Below, one piece after another: positions 17,555-26,371 of a stretch of 64,000 nucleotides of DNA. Source of the DNA: an uncultured Clostridia bacterium (GTDB lineage: Bacteria; Bacillota; Clostridia; Peptostreptococcales; Anaerovoracaceae); assembly GCA_934281605.1 (NCBI GenBank), contig CAKQXD010000007.1, forward strand, positions 1-64,000, in the 5' to 3' direction. The notes beneath the pieces are model-generated. The model was not told the DNA's origin. It made no database searches and worked only from the letters and a program-made list of their open reading frames with translations. A program made the position numbers and the translations under genes. Position 1 is the first letter of the stretch; each line of letters opens with the position of its first letter.

Positions 17555-17983
17555 CTACACACCCGTATGCCCAAAGCCGCCGCTGCCTCGCTCCGTCTCC
17601 GAAAGCTCCTCAGCAACAGTAAATTCCACCTTCTCGTAGCGAGCCGCTACCATCTGGGCCACGCGCTCCCCGTTATTGATCACAAACGGCTCGTCGCCCC
17701 AGTTGATCAACGCGATCTTCACTTCCCCGCGGTAATCGCTGTCGATGGTCCCGATGCCGTTGACCAGCCCGATCCCACGTTTGATGGCAAGGCCGCTTCT
17801 CGCCCGGATCTGTACTTCATAGCCTTCCGGGATCTCCAGATAGATCCCCGTCGGGATCAGCGCCCGCTGCCCCGGCAAAAGCTCCACAGGCTCCTCCAGA
17901 TACGCCCGGATATCCATCCCGGCAGACCCTGCCGTCTCATATGCCGGTACGATCCCCGACTCCGATTTTATCTTAATTTCCAT
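17555..17983 (-). CDS. dut: dUTP diphosphatase
   Basis: A 142-residue trimeric dUTPase of usual length. The five motifs are present: AGSAGMDIRAY, RSGLAIKRGI, GTIDSDYRGEVKIAL (with the catalytic Asp and uracil-binding Tyr), GERVAQMV, and the C-terminal P-loop-like RGSGGFGHTGV. It converts dUTP to dUMP, keeping uracil out of DNA and feeding dTMP synthesis. It overlaps the M16 peptidase gene by 11 bp and has RBS AAAGGATCG. Confidence 0.97.
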   Translation of the reverse strand: MEIKIKSESGIVPAYETAGSAGMDIRAYLEEPVELLPGQRALIPTGIYLEIPEGYEVQIRARSGLAIKRGIGLVNGIGTIDSDYRGEVKIALINWGDEPFVINNGERVAQMVAARYEKVEFTVAEELSETERGSGGFGHTGV

Positions 17984-19229
17984 GTTTTACGATCCTTTCT
18001 AAATCAAAATCCTTGCCCGTCACAGCCGCGCCGCAGTACGACGAATAATCACCTATCATTTCAGCAGCCTCCCGGATATCTTCCCGCGTCACCTTGTCAA
18101 AGGAAGACAGTACTTCCTCCTCGGAATATACCCGATCCAGCAGCAGCTTGTTCTTGCCGATGGAGAACATCCGGCTGTTAACGCTTTCCAGACCGAAGAT
18201 ATAGGAGCTCTTCATCTGTTCCTTGGCCATGGCCAGCTCTTCCTCCGTCACGCCGCCTTCGCGCAGGGTATCCAGCTCGTAGTGAATTGCGTCCAGCGCC
18301 TCTTCCGTCTTTTCCGGAGATACGCCCGCATAGATGCTGAAAAATCCCCAGTAGCTGGAAAACAGATTCATGGAGCACACGGAATACGCCAGTCCCTTCT
18401 GCTCCCGGATATTCTGGAACAGGCGGGAACTCATGCTTCCCCCGAAAATGCTGTTGAGCAGCACGAACGTATAGTACCGCGGATCATCCAGCGCGATGCC
18501 CGGCGTTGCCAAACAAATGTGAGTCTGCTCGATGTCCCGTACTTTTACATTAAAGCTCTGCTGATACGGTTTCAGCTGTATTTCCTTCTTCGGTTTTTCC
18601 GCCCGCAGCGACGTCAGCCGGTCTTCAAAGATCGCCTCGATGGCTTCCTCGTCAAAATTCCCGGCGACCGCAACCACGATGCTGTCTCTCGCGTACATCT
18701 GATCCCGGTAATCCACCAGCTTGCTCCGGTCGATCCCTGCCAGGCTCTCCGGCGTTCCCAGGATGCTCCGACCCAGCGGATTGCCGCTTGCCACCAGCTC
18801 CGAAATGGTATCGTACACATCGTCATCCGGCGTATCCTTCACCATCTTGATCTCCTCGCAGATGACCTTGCGCTCCCGATCCATCTCCTCCTGATCGAAT
18901 CTGGATCCCGTCAGCATATCCAGCAAGATCTCTGCACCCTTGCAGATATTGGACGACAGCGTCTTAATGTAATAGCACGTCGCCTCCTTGCCCGTAAACG
19001 CATTGAACACGCCGCCGATCTTATCCACGTCTTCTGCGATCTGCTTCGCCGTCCGGGTCTCCGTACCTTTAAACATCATGTGCTCGATAAAATGCGACAC
19101 GCCCGAAACATCGTCCCACTCATCAGAAGCTCCCGCCTTGACCCAGATGCCAAGCGCCGCCGACTGCACACGCTCTGTTTTTTCCATGATCACTGTGGTT
19201 CCACAGTTAAGTTTTTTTATTGTAATCAT
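17973..19229 (-). CDS. M16 family zinc peptidase (mitochondrial processing peptidase-like, YmxG type)
   Basis: A 418-residue single-unit M16 protease. The inverted zinc motif HFIEH (H-x-x-E-H) is near residues 47-51 with the third ligand in the ICEEIKMVKDTPDDD helix; two M16 domains follow, with GGSMSSRLFQNIREQKGLAYS, the conserved second-half signature. It cleaves peptides, probably in the cytoplasm, as there is no signal sequence. In Bacillus the relative YmxG/MlpA lies near dut and dpa genes, and here it overlaps dut. RBS AAGGACGAG precedes the ATG. The substrate is unknown. Confidence 0.92.
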   Translation of the reverse strand: MITIKKLNCGTTVIMEKTERVQSAALGIWVKAGASDEWDDVSGVSHFIEHMMFKGTETRTAKQIAEDVDKIGGVFNAFTGKEATCYYIKTLSSNICKGAEILLDMLTGSRFDQEEMDRERKVICEEIKMVKDTPDDDVYDTISELVASGNPLGRSILGTPESLAGIDRSKLVDYRDQMYARDSIVVAVAGNFDEEAIEAIFEDRLTSLRAEKPKKEIQLKPYQQSFNVKVRDIEQTHICLATPGIALDDPRYYTFVLLNSIFGGSMSSRLFQNIREQKGLAYSVCSMNLFSSYWGFFSIYAGVSPEKTEEALDAIHYELDTLREGGVTEEELAMAKEQMKSSYIFGLESVNSRMFSIGKNKLLLDRVYSEEEVLSSFDKVTREDIREAAEMIGDYSSYCGAAVTGKDFDLERIVKHGN

Positions 19230-19302
19230 ACCGTTCTCGTCCTTTCATACCCTGTTATTTTACCACATTCCGCGAAAAATTTGTGATGAACCGCCGAAGA
19301 TT

Positions 19303-20679
19303 TCACCGAATCTGCCGACTCTTTTCCAGCAAAGCCTCCCGCTCGTTGGAGACCTCCTCGTCTATGACCCATTCCAGCAGCTGATCCAGGATCCTTCCCA
19401 GCTCCGGCCCCGCAGCCACGCCGTCGTTTATCAAATCTCTTCCATCGATGTTCAGGTCTTTTCGCGAAAAACACTGCTCTTCCCTCACGATTTCATCGAT
19501 GACTCTTTCGATTCTGCAAAGCTGGCTTCGCCAGTGCGGCAAGCCGCCTTCTTCGTTTTTGGATTTCTGTCCGCTCAGATCGGCGGTCCGGATCATGAGC
19601 AGCATTCGGCAGTCTTCCAGACCAAACTTGTGCAGGCGCCGCTTTAAGAAGCGGCGATCTTCCTGCCATTCGATGCCGTGATATTTCACCAGCATACCCA
19701 CCCTCCGGATCGTCTCTCCATCGGATTTCAGCCTGTGAAGGATCCGCCTGCACAGAGCGCCGCTGACGCTTTCATGACGATAAAAATGCCCAACGCCCTC
19801 TTCATCTTCTAAATAGACCTCCGGCTTGCCGATATCATGCAGCAGCATGGCCATCACCAGATCCCGCCGGTCCTTTGCAGAGAGTCCAGCGTCCTCCGCC
19901 AGCCTGCCGGCAGCCTCCACCGACCGTAGCGTATGCTCCAGCACGTCGAAATCGTGATGAGGATTGTTTTGCTGGAAGCCCTTTAACGGCGCCAGCTCCG
20001 GGATCACCGTGCACCAGACGGGAAAAAACTCCCGCAAAATCTTTGCAGCATCCCTGCCCACTAAAGTCTTGCAGAATTCCTTAAAGATCCGCTCAACGGA
20101 GATACACCCCAGAAGCTCCCGCTGCGCCAGCAGAGCCTTTGCAGTATCTTCTTCGATGGCAAAGCCCAGCACCGACGCGAATCGCAAGGCTCGCAGGATC
20201 CGCAGAGGGTCTTCGTCGAACCGCTCAATAGGATTCCCAACCGCCCGGATAATATTATTTTTCAGATCCTCCTGACCTCCGAAAGGATCTTCCAGATGGC
20301 CGCGACAGTCCATGGCCATGGCGTTGATGGTAAAATCCCGCCGTTTCAGATCCTCCCGCAGCGACCGGACGAAAGTCACCTGATCCGGATGGCGGTGATC
20401 CGTGTACTTTCCTTCCGTTCGGTAGGTCGTCACCTCCGCCATCTGCGGCTTCACCGTCACCGTGCCGTGAGCCAGACCCGTTTCGATGATATTTTCTGCA
20501 CCAAAAACAGCCGTCACTTCCTGGGGCGTGGCGTTGGTGGTGATGTCGATGTCATCGCAGAGCTTTCCCCGCAGAGCGTCCCGGACGCAGCCGCCCACAA
20601 ACCAGGCCTCCCATCCGTGCTCTTCCATCTGACGCAGCACCTGCTGCTCTTTTTCATACTGTTTCATAAGAATCTCCAT
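19303..20679 (-). CDS. cca: CCA-adding/tRNA nucleotidyltransferase
   Basis: 458 residues from the chosen start. The class II nucleotidyltransferase head reads WFVGGCVRDALRGKLCDDID with the GG and D-x-D catalytic motifs, then TYRTEGKYTDHRHPD and RRDFTINAMAMD, the template-recognition segment EDPLRILRALRFAS, and a C-terminal HD domain with LLHDIGKPEVYL. It adds or repairs the CCA end of tRNAs; the HD domain may add phosphatase activity. The frame extends to 20730, but ATG 20679 sits 5 nt after AAAGGAG and is preferred. Divergent from the Cys-rich gene at 20762. Confidence 0.93.
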   Translation of the reverse strand: MEILMKQYEKEQQVLRQMEEHGWEAWFVGGCVRDALRGKLCDDIDITTNATPQEVTAVFGAENIIETGLAHGTVTVKPQMAEVTTYRTEGKYTDHRHPDQVTFVRSLREDLKRRDFTINAMAMDCRGHLEDPFGGQEDLKNNIIRAVGNPIERFDEDPLRILRALRFASVLGFAIEEDTAKALLAQRELLGCISVERIFKEFCKTLVGRDAAKILREFFPVWCTVIPELAPLKGFQQNNPHHDFDVLEHTLRSVEAAGRLAEDAGLSAKDRRDLVMAMLLHDIGKPEVYLEDEEGVGHFYRHESVSGALCRRILHRLKSDGETIRRVGMLVKYHGIEWQEDRRFLKRRLHKFGLEDCRMLLMIRTADLSGQKSKNEEGGLPHWRSQLCRIERVIDEIVREEQCFSRKDLNIDGRDLINDGVAAGPELGRILDQLLEWVIDEEVSNEREALLEKSRQIR

Positions 20680-20761
20680 GAGCTGCTCCTTTTCCTGCAA
20701 GCATTGTAACACAGATCGCCCCTTCTTCATATACTACAGCGAATGATAAGGAGGTTAACTT

Positions 20762-21775
20762 ATGAACTGTTTTGGTACATCGAACACAGGAGCAGGCGGC
20801 TGCTGCAATGCCAACACGCTCTGCTCGTTCAACGGTAATCTGGACGATGTGGTCTCCACCCCGATCTACGTGCAGAGCGTCTACGACGCCGTTCGCTTCC
20901 ATATGAACGGTATGAAAACCGTGCAGAATCTCAGGTTCACACCGGCGCTGCCGTGCGGCTGCACCATCAGCCGCGTCAAGGAGATCCGCTGCAAGAAGAT
21001 CTTCGACCCGTCTCAGGCAAATGACTGCGACAACCTGACCATCGACATGGAAACCGGCATTTCCGGCGCAACTTTTTTAAACGACTGCAAAGGTCTCGTC
21101 GAGACCATCGGTCCTGACGGCGTTCCATCGGAGAAAATCATCTTCGCCGATACATCCCACTGTGATGAGGAAGGCAGAGGTATGCCGATCTTCGGGACCC
21201 AGAACGTCCGGATGTGGGGCAATATCATCGTTTACCTGGATCTGTGCATCTGCGACAGCTGCGGCAGAGAAAGCAGCATGACCTGCTGCGCCGAGGTGAA
21301 CATCGCAAGCCCTTCTCACCCGCTGGTACTTACCAATTTCTTCGAACTCTGCATGCCGAGCACGGGCAATTCCGCTTTCCTGCCGCGCCTGACGGAGCTT
21401 TGCAATTCCGGCTTCACCTGCCGTCTGGCTACCAACAATGCCGGCAGAGACCTGTGCGTCAGCCCGAACGGAGAAATTTCCGCCAACCTGATCGTAGGCA
21501 TCTGCGTCACCATGGAAAAGAAGATCACCGTTCCGGTGCAGCTCTGCGTGCTGTGCACCGGATTCGCCGAAGCGCCGCTGCAGGAAAATACATCGGATCT
21601 GATCTCCTGTCCGGGACTGTTTCCTGAACGAACTGATGCAGGAAGTCAGGCCGCTCGCCAGGGAGGCGATCCAGGCTCTCGCCCTTCGCTCCCAGGCTAT
21701 GATCCATGCGGCGTGCAGCAAGGCGACGACGGCAGCTGCGGCTGCGGTGATTTCCCGCCGCAGACGTGCCGCTAA
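20762..21775 (+). CDS. Cysteine-rich protein, possible spore-coat or exosporium component
   Basis: A 337-residue protein with about 33 cysteines, several as pairs, beginning MNCFGTSNTGAGGCCNANT. It contains PIYVQSVYDAVRFHMNGMKT, KEIRCKKIFDP, FGTQNVRMWG and LVLTNFFELCMPSTGNSAFL. I associate this pattern with clostridial Cys-rich proteins of the DUF3794/spore-coat kind, which crosslink by disulfides, but I cannot name the family with certainty. No signal peptide. RBS AAGGAGGTTAACTT precedes the ATG. The last 55 residues are Gly/Pro/Cys-rich, and a second reading frame is also open over the same DNA (to about 21839), so the true C-terminus should be treated with caution. Divergent from cca, ended by the terminator at 21865-21900. 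Confidence 0.7.
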   Translation: MNCFGTSNTGAGGCCNANTLCSFNGNLDDVVSTPIYVQSVYDAVRFHMNGMKTVQNLRFTPALPCGCTISRVKEIRCKKIFDPSQANDCDNLTIDMETGISGATFLNDCKGLVETIGPDGVPSEKIIFADTSHCDEEGRGMPIFGTQNVRMWGNIIVYLDLCICDSCGRESSMTCCAEVNIASPSHPLVLTNFFELCMPSTGNSAFLPRLTELCNSGFTCRLATNNAGRDLCVSPNGEISANLIVGICVTMEKKITVPVQLCVLCTGFAEAPLQENTSDLISCPGLFPERTDAGSQAARQGGDPGSRPSLPGYDPCGVQQGDDGSCGCGDFPPQTCR

Positions 21776-21864
21776 GGTATGTACGCCATCCAGTACGATT
21801 CCCGCCTGCTCCCTGTCCCATCAAAGATTCCACGGGTAGCATCGCCGCCGTAATACCGGAGCAT

Positions 21865-21900
21865 ATGAAAAAGGATCGCATTTGCGATCCTTTTTCATGC
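21865..21900. terminator. Bidirectional terminator
   Basis: A perfect 15-bp stem, ATGAAAAAGGATCGC (21865-21879) with GCGATCCTTTTTCAT (21884-21898) and a 4-nt loop; A and T runs within the stem serve both directions, between two convergent genes. Confidence 0.9.
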
Positions 21901-21933
21901 TTTTGATTGTTATTTGTTATAGTCTATGTGATC

Positions 21934-23151
21934 TTAGAAATCTACTTCCGTGTCGTAATAGCAGCACTTGAGCAGCTTCTCCATTTCTTCCTGGGTAGGG
22001 ATCCTAGGATTGGAGCCTGTGCAGGCGTCTGCGATAGCGTTCTTCGCTACTTCCGGCAGACGTTCCAGGAATACGTCTTCCGGAACAAATCCTTCTTCCG
22101 TCGGGTAGCTGTCTTTTCCGTAATGCTTGATGCAGTGCGGAATGTTCAGCTCATCGTTCATGCCCCGCAGATACTTGATCAGCAGATCTACCTTTTCGTC
22201 GTCAGTAGAGCCGCCCAGCTTCATAAAGTCAGCGATCTTGCCGTATCTCTTCTTCGCTGTCTCGTCCTTTGCATTAAAGGCGATGACCTTCGGCAGATAC
22301 ATGGCGTTGGCAGCGCCGTGAATGATGTGAGCGCCGTAATCTGCATATGCAGCCCCTGTCTTGTGGGCCATAGAGTGAACGATTCCCAGCAGTGCATTGG
22401 AGAACGCCATACCGGCCAGACACTGAGCGTGGTGCATGCTGTGGCGCTTTGCCATATCTCCATTGTAGGACGGGATCAAATCCGACTGGATCATCTCGAT
22501 GGCATGAAGTGCAAGCGGATCGGTAAAGTCACAGTTTGCCGTGGAAACATATGCTTCGATAGCGTGGGTCATAGCATCCATACCGGTGTGAGCCACCAGC
22601 TTCTGCGGCATGGTCTCCGCCAGTGCCGGATCGACAATGGCAACGTCCGGGGTGATCTCAAAATCAGCGATCGGATATTTGATGCCTTTCTCATAATCCG
22701 TGATGATGGAAAAGGCTGTAACTTCTGTCGCAGTACCGGATGTGGAAGAGATGGCACAGAAATGAGCTTTCTTCCGAAGTGGCGGGATGCCGAACACCTT
22801 GCACATGTCCTCAAAGGTGATATCCGGATATTCGTACTTGATCCACATCGCTTTGGCTGCATCGATCGGAGATCCTCCGCCGATGGCCACGATCCAGTCC
22901 GGCTCGAATTTCAACATTTCCTCTGCTCCTCGCATCACGGTCTCTACCGATGGATCCGGTTCGATCCCCTCGAAGAGTTTGACTTCCATACCGGCTTCCT
23001 TCAGATAAGCTTCCACCTTATCCAGAAAACCGAACCGTTTCATCGATCCGCCCCCAACACAGATCATCGCTTTCTTGCCGGTAAATGTTTTCAGTGCCTC
23101 CAGAGCACCCTCTCCATGATATACGTCTCTTGGTAATGTAAATCTTGCCAT
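21934..23151 (-). CDS. Iron-containing alcohol dehydrogenase
   Basis: A 405-residue group III (Fe-ADH) enzyme. The NAD(P)-binding GGGSPIDAAKAMW is near residue 96. The metal ligands are in LVAHTGMDAMTHAIEAYVS and GIVHSMAHKTGAAYADYGAH, with the final HGAANAMYLP. These enzymes interconvert alcohols and aldehydes; the SSTSGTATEVTAFSIITD segment is typical of butanol dehydrogenase-like members. A promoter at 23282-23310 overlaps a Rex-like site, implying induction when NADH is high. Probably a fermentative aldehyde sink. The exact substrate is not deducible. Confidence 0.93.
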   Translation of the reverse strand: MARFTLPRDVYHGEGALEALKTFTGKKAMICVGGGSMKRFGFLDKVEAYLKEAGMEVKLFEGIEPDPSVETVMRGAEEMLKFEPDWIVAIGGGSPIDAAKAMWIKYEYPDITFEDMCKVFGIPPLRKKAHFCAISSTSGTATEVTAFSIITDYEKGIKYPIADFEITPDVAIVDPALAETMPQKLVAHTGMDAMTHAIEAYVSTANCDFTDPLALHAIEMIQSDLIPSYNGDMAKRHSMHHAQCLAGMAFSNALLGIVHSMAHKTGAAYADYGAHIIHGAANAMYLPKVIAFNAKDETAKKRYGKIADFMKLGGSTDDEKVDLLIKYLRGMNDELNIPHCIKHYGKDSYPTEEGFVPEDVFLERLPEVAKNAIADACTGSNPRIPTQEEMEKLLKCCYYDTEVDF

Positions 23152-23273
23152 AACCAGACTCCTTTCTCTAATCAGACCAATAAGTTATATGTTGTAATTA
23201 TGTTGAAAAATGTATGTTAGAAAAGATCATTTTCAAAGATTCCCAGGTCCTTGAAAATTGCCTTTTCTTAACT

Positions 23274-23310
23274 TTGTTAAAATTATAACACTCATGCATA
23301 CAGGATGCAA
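23274..23310 (-). promoter_or_regulatory. Promoter of the iron alcohol dehydrogenase with Rex-like operator
   Basis: Minus strand: TTGCAT (23305-23310), 17 bp, TATAAT (23282-23287). The + strand segment TTGTTAAAATTATAACAC (23274-23291) covers the -10 and matches the Rex pattern TTGTTAA-N4-TTAACAA at 12 of 14 defined positions. Rex senses the NADH/NAD ratio and represses fermentative dehydrogenases. Confidence 0.6.
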
Positions 23311-23374
23311 GTGGGAATCCTGTATTTTTTTCAGTGCAATAATACCCCCGTATATGCTTCTGTTTCCACATAAT

Positions 23375-23402
23375 GAAAAAAGAACCGCTCTTTGCGATCC
23401 CC
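23375..23402 (-). terminator. Terminator-like hairpin inside the 23152-23576 gap
   Basis: AGAACCGC (23381-23388) pairs with GCGATCCC (23394-23401) allowing G-U pairs; a T run follows on the minus strand. It lies between the two tandem promoters and would end a transcript of about 110 nt from the upstream one. Confidence 0.5.
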
Positions 23403-23484
23403 TTTTCGTGCCGTTTAAGTTGTTAGAATCGAGTGTGATCCCGTTCCCCTTTTATAGGACAGTTATGAATGTTTTCCCTTGACT

Positions 23485-23521
23485 TTGTGAAAAGTATAAC
23501 ACCTTTTCACAAAGATTGCAA
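23485..23521 (-). promoter_or_regulatory. Second promoter with a 10-bp dyad over the -10
   Basis: Minus strand: TTGCAA (23516-23521), 17 bp, TATACT (23493-23498). TTGTGAAAAG (23485-23494) and CTTTTCACAA (23503-23512) form a perfect inverted repeat over the -10. The layout copies the promoter 211 bp downstream (same hexamers, same spacing, similar AT context), so the two regions look like an old duplication. Confidence 0.55.
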
Positions 23522-23576
23522 GTCTGAATTTTATATTTTTTCAGAATATATTGTATTTATTTCCGCACAATCCCAT

Positions 23577-23628
23577 AGAAAAACAGCTCTCTGCTGCAAA
23601 AAGTATTCTTTGCAGACAAAGAGCTGTT
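23577..23628 (-). terminator. Terminator of the agmatinase-YjiH operon
   Basis: AACAGCTCT (23582-23590) pairs with AGAGCTGTT (23620-23628), with inner CTGCAAA/TTTGCAG; a T run follows on the minus strand. Confidence 0.85.
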
Positions 23629-23658
23629 GTTATTATTTTATGAAAATCTATCCTGTTA

Positions 23659-25122
23659 TCAGAAGAACAGATGCATTGCGATAGACGCCATCGGGATCGC
23701 TACGATCGTTCTTTCAAGGAAGCATACCAGCAGTTCCCAGAACTTGATCGGCGACTTGGTAGCCAGCATGACTGTTGCCGTCTCCGAGAAGAAGATGATC
23801 TGTACCATGGAAACCAGACATACGAACACGCGAGCCTGATAACCAATGGCTACGGTAGCAGCCGTGCCGTTCATAACCAGAACAGGCAGGAACATTTCAG
23901 CCAGACCAACCGGCATGGACGGTGCGATCGCTGCAGCATCCGGCACCTGACAAACCATCAGGATCGGCTGGAAAATGTAGCCCAGCCATGTGAAGATCGG
24001 CGTATATTCCGCGATGATCATAGCCGATACGCCGATAGCTGAGATCATGGTCAGCACCTGCGGCATGATCACAACGCTGTCCTTTAAGCTGAGACCGATG
24101 TCCTTCGGAACACCTCTTGCGATAGCGGCACGCTTCACCGCTCTGCGGCAGCCTGTTGGAATCGTCTTGGAAGTATATTTTACTTCGCCCTTCCGGTCTT
24201 CCGGCGTCTGTTCCTTGCCATTGTAGAACACGTCTTTCTTCCAGCGGATCGGCGGGATGCGCACCATGATGATCTCAACAAGGAATACCATGATGAAGCT
24301 GATGAAGTATACCTTTGCAAAGTCCTTTCCGCAGCCTGCCGTCTCGATCACCAGTCCGGCGAAACCGATGCTGACCGCCGAGAATCCGGTCATGATAGCA
24401 ACCATTTCCTTTTCTGTGTAGACGTTGTTCTTCCACAGACGGTTGGTGATGAGAACGCCCAGGGAGGACGAACTTACGAAGGATGCCGTAGCGTCCAGAG
24501 CAGCCTTTCCAGGAACCTTGAACAGCGGACGCATCAGAGGCTCCAGCAGAACGCCGACGATTTCCAGAACGCCGTAGTTCAGCAGGAACGGCATGAAAAT
24601 CGCTCCGATGATGATAATACCGAATACGCCCTTGCACACAGGCGGGATCACGTTGCCGCCCGTCATATCGCCGACGATCATTTCCGGCGCATTGACGCCT
24701 GCCGTCAGCCAGAGACTGTACACCAGCACATAGAAGAATCCCAGTGCAAACAGCACCGTGTGCACCACATTATCATTAGAGTACACATCAAGCAATATAT
24801 TTGAATGCTTTCCCTTATCGATATATTTACAGTAAACGTGCAGAACGAAGTTCAGCCCGATGAGAACCACCAGGATCCAGTATACGGCCTGACCAAACAG
24901 GTTCAGGAAGCTGTTGTACAGGAAGCTGAATACCGTTTCTGAACTCCCATCGGCATGAGTGACAGAGCCGAAGAATACAACAATGCCTATGATACTGCAT
25001 ACCAGAAACAGGATCAGCCCCTTGACCGTCTTGCTTCTGCTCAGCTTTATCTCATCCAGTTCTGCGGACTGCATATCCGGATCATCGATGAGATCCTTAA
25101 CATTTAAATTTAAATTTTCCAT
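23659..25122 (-). CDS. YjiH family membrane protein (nucleoside-recognition Gate domain), putative transporter
   Basis: A 487-residue membrane protein with about eleven hydrophobic segments. SFVSSSSLGVLITNRLWK and TGFSAVSIGFAGLVIETAG in the middle, and LFPVLVMNG-type and IIFFSETATVMLATKSPIKF segments near the end, match YjiH/Gate-domain proteins. The substrate of the family is not firmly known. It follows the agmatinase gene by 36 bp on the same strand with no terminator between, so the two form an operon; transport of agmatine, putrescine or a related amine is inferred from that only. Confidence 0.82.
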   Translation of the reverse strand: MENLNLNVKDLIDDPDMQSAELDEIKLSRSKTVKGLILFLVCSIIGIVVFFGSVTHADGSSETVFSFLYNSFLNLFGQAVYWILVVLIGLNFVLHVYCKYIDKGKHSNILLDVYSNDNVVHTVLFALGFFYVLVYSLWLTAGVNAPEMIVGDMTGGNVIPPVCKGVFGIIIIGAIFMPFLLNYGVLEIVGVLLEPLMRPLFKVPGKAALDATASFVSSSSLGVLITNRLWKNNVYTEKEMVAIMTGFSAVSIGFAGLVIETAGCGKDFAKVYFISFIMVFLVEIIMVRIPPIRWKKDVFYNGKEQTPEDRKGEVKYTSKTIPTGCRRAVKRAAIARGVPKDIGLSLKDSVVIMPQVLTMISAIGVSAMIIAEYTPIFTWLGYIFQPILMVCQVPDAAAIAPSMPVGLAEMFLPVLVMNGTAATVAIGYQARVFVCLVSMVQIIFFSETATVMLATKSPIKFWELLVCFLERTIVAIPMASIAMHLFF

Positions 25123-25158
25123 AATTCCCTCTCTTATTCGTGTCCTGCGGACGATGTA

Positions 25159-26109
25159 TTACTTCGCCTGCTTCTTTGCAGCCAGAATCGAAAGGTATTC
25201 AAATACGATGTTTGCTGCCAGATATGCGGTCGTTTCACCAGCTGTGTCGTATGCCGGCAGAACCTCTACGATATCGAATCCAACGAAGTTGAGATCCTTG
25301 ATGCTTCTTACCAGATTCAGAGATTCGTAGGAAGTGAATCCGCCAACTTCCGGCGTACCTGTTCCAGGTGCATAAGCCGGGTCAACGAAGTCGATATCGA
25401 ATGTCAGGAAGCAAGGAGTATCGCCAACGCGGTTGTAGATTTCCTTAATCAGAGCTTCAAAGCCCATTTCACGAACCTTGTGAGCCGGGATCAGTTCCAT
25501 GCCCAGTTCTGCAGCCATCTTGTGCTCGTCCGGATCGTACAGAGATCCTCTCATTCCGATCTGAATGGAGTGAGCCGGGTCGATCAGACCTTCTTCTAAA
25601 GCACGGCGGAACGGTGTTCCGTGGTTATACTTCTGACCAAATACCTCATCGCAAAGATCCGAGTGGGAATCAAAGTGAACAAGAGCTACTTTGCCGTGTT
25701 TTTTCGCTACCGCACGCAGCTCAGCCAGCGTGATGGAGTGGTCTCCGCCCAGGATGATCGGAATAGCACCTTTCTCACAGATAGCGCTTACGCCTTCTTC
25801 GATGGCGTCGTAAGTCGGGTGAATGTATCCCGGCGTTACGTTAAAGTCTCCCAGGTCAGCTCCCTTCAGGCTGTCCATGATGTTTACCTGCAGAATAACA
25901 TTGTTCGGTTTCATCATAGCAGAAATGCTGCGGATCGCTGCCGGACCGAAACGGGATCCGGAACGGAAAGAACTTGCTGTATCAAATGGAGCTCCTGCGA
26001 TTGCGAAGTCCAGACCCTCTGCGGAATCCAGTCTAGGCATTCTCATAAAAGTCCCCATATTGCAGAAACGCGGTGACGATAATGCACTTGCCGGCTGTTT
26101 AACATTCAT
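25159..26109 (-). CDS. speB: Agmatinase (ureohydrolase family)
   Basis: A 316-residue arginase-fold enzyme. The Mn-binding motifs are GGDHSITL, VHFDSHSDL and TFDIDFVDPAYAPGTGTPE, and the N-terminal ADLGDFNV segment is that of agmatinases. It splits agmatine to putrescine and urea; guanidinobutyrase or another guanidino substrate is possible, since the DSHSD motif and surrounding loops vary among these. It is the first gene of an operon with the YjiH transporter and is divergent from a LysR-type regulator whose dyad lies at 26279-26302. RBS AAGGAGGATTTTACA precedes the ATG. Confidence 0.88.
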   Translation of the reverse strand: MNVKQPASALSSPRFCNMGTFMRMPRLDSAEGLDFAIAGAPFDTASSFRSGSRFGPAAIRSISAMMKPNNVILQVNIMDSLKGADLGDFNVTPGYIHPTYDAIEEGVSAICEKGAIPIILGGDHSITLAELRAVAKKHGKVALVHFDSHSDLCDEVFGQKYNHGTPFRRALEEGLIDPAHSIQIGMRGSLYDPDEHKMAAELGMELIPAHKVREMGFEALIKEIYNRVGDTPCFLTFDIDFVDPAYAPGTGTPEVGGFTSYESLNLVRSIKDLNFVGFDIVEVLPAYDTAGETTAYLAANIVFEYLSILAAKKQAK

Positions 26110-26278
26110 TGTAAAATCCTCCTTACCTTACACTCATGTGCTTGCTCTTGCAAACATCTTTATTGTAGTATACAATTTCTTTATGCGGCGATTTACGAGT
26201 TTCTTCGACTCGTTTCGCCCTTTGATGCACACATTGTAGCACAAGAACAGGGTGTTGTAGTTATTCCGCTTTCCAATA

Positions 26279-26302
26279 CGGTATATGATTTCTCATATAC
26301 CG
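26279..26302. promoter_or_regulatory. LysR-type operator dyad
   Basis: CGGTATATGA-tttc-TCATATACCG is a perfect 10-bp inverted repeat between the divergent agmatinase and LysR genes. It is followed by two exact copies of TATTCTGAAAT at 26306-26316 and 26326-26336, 20 bp (two helical turns) apart. This recognition-plus-activation layout is typical of LysR autoregulation and divergent control. Confidence 0.65.
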
Positions 26303-26371
26303 ATGTATTCTGAAATATACTACTTTATTCTGAAATTTATACCTTGACCAGATCACAGCAGGAGAACAGTT

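Noticed and set aside
21907..23136. A 409-codon + strand frame opposite the iron alcohol dehydrogenase
   Set aside because: Antisense shadow of a well-supported gene; composition (His, Val, Cys) fits complement of normal codons.
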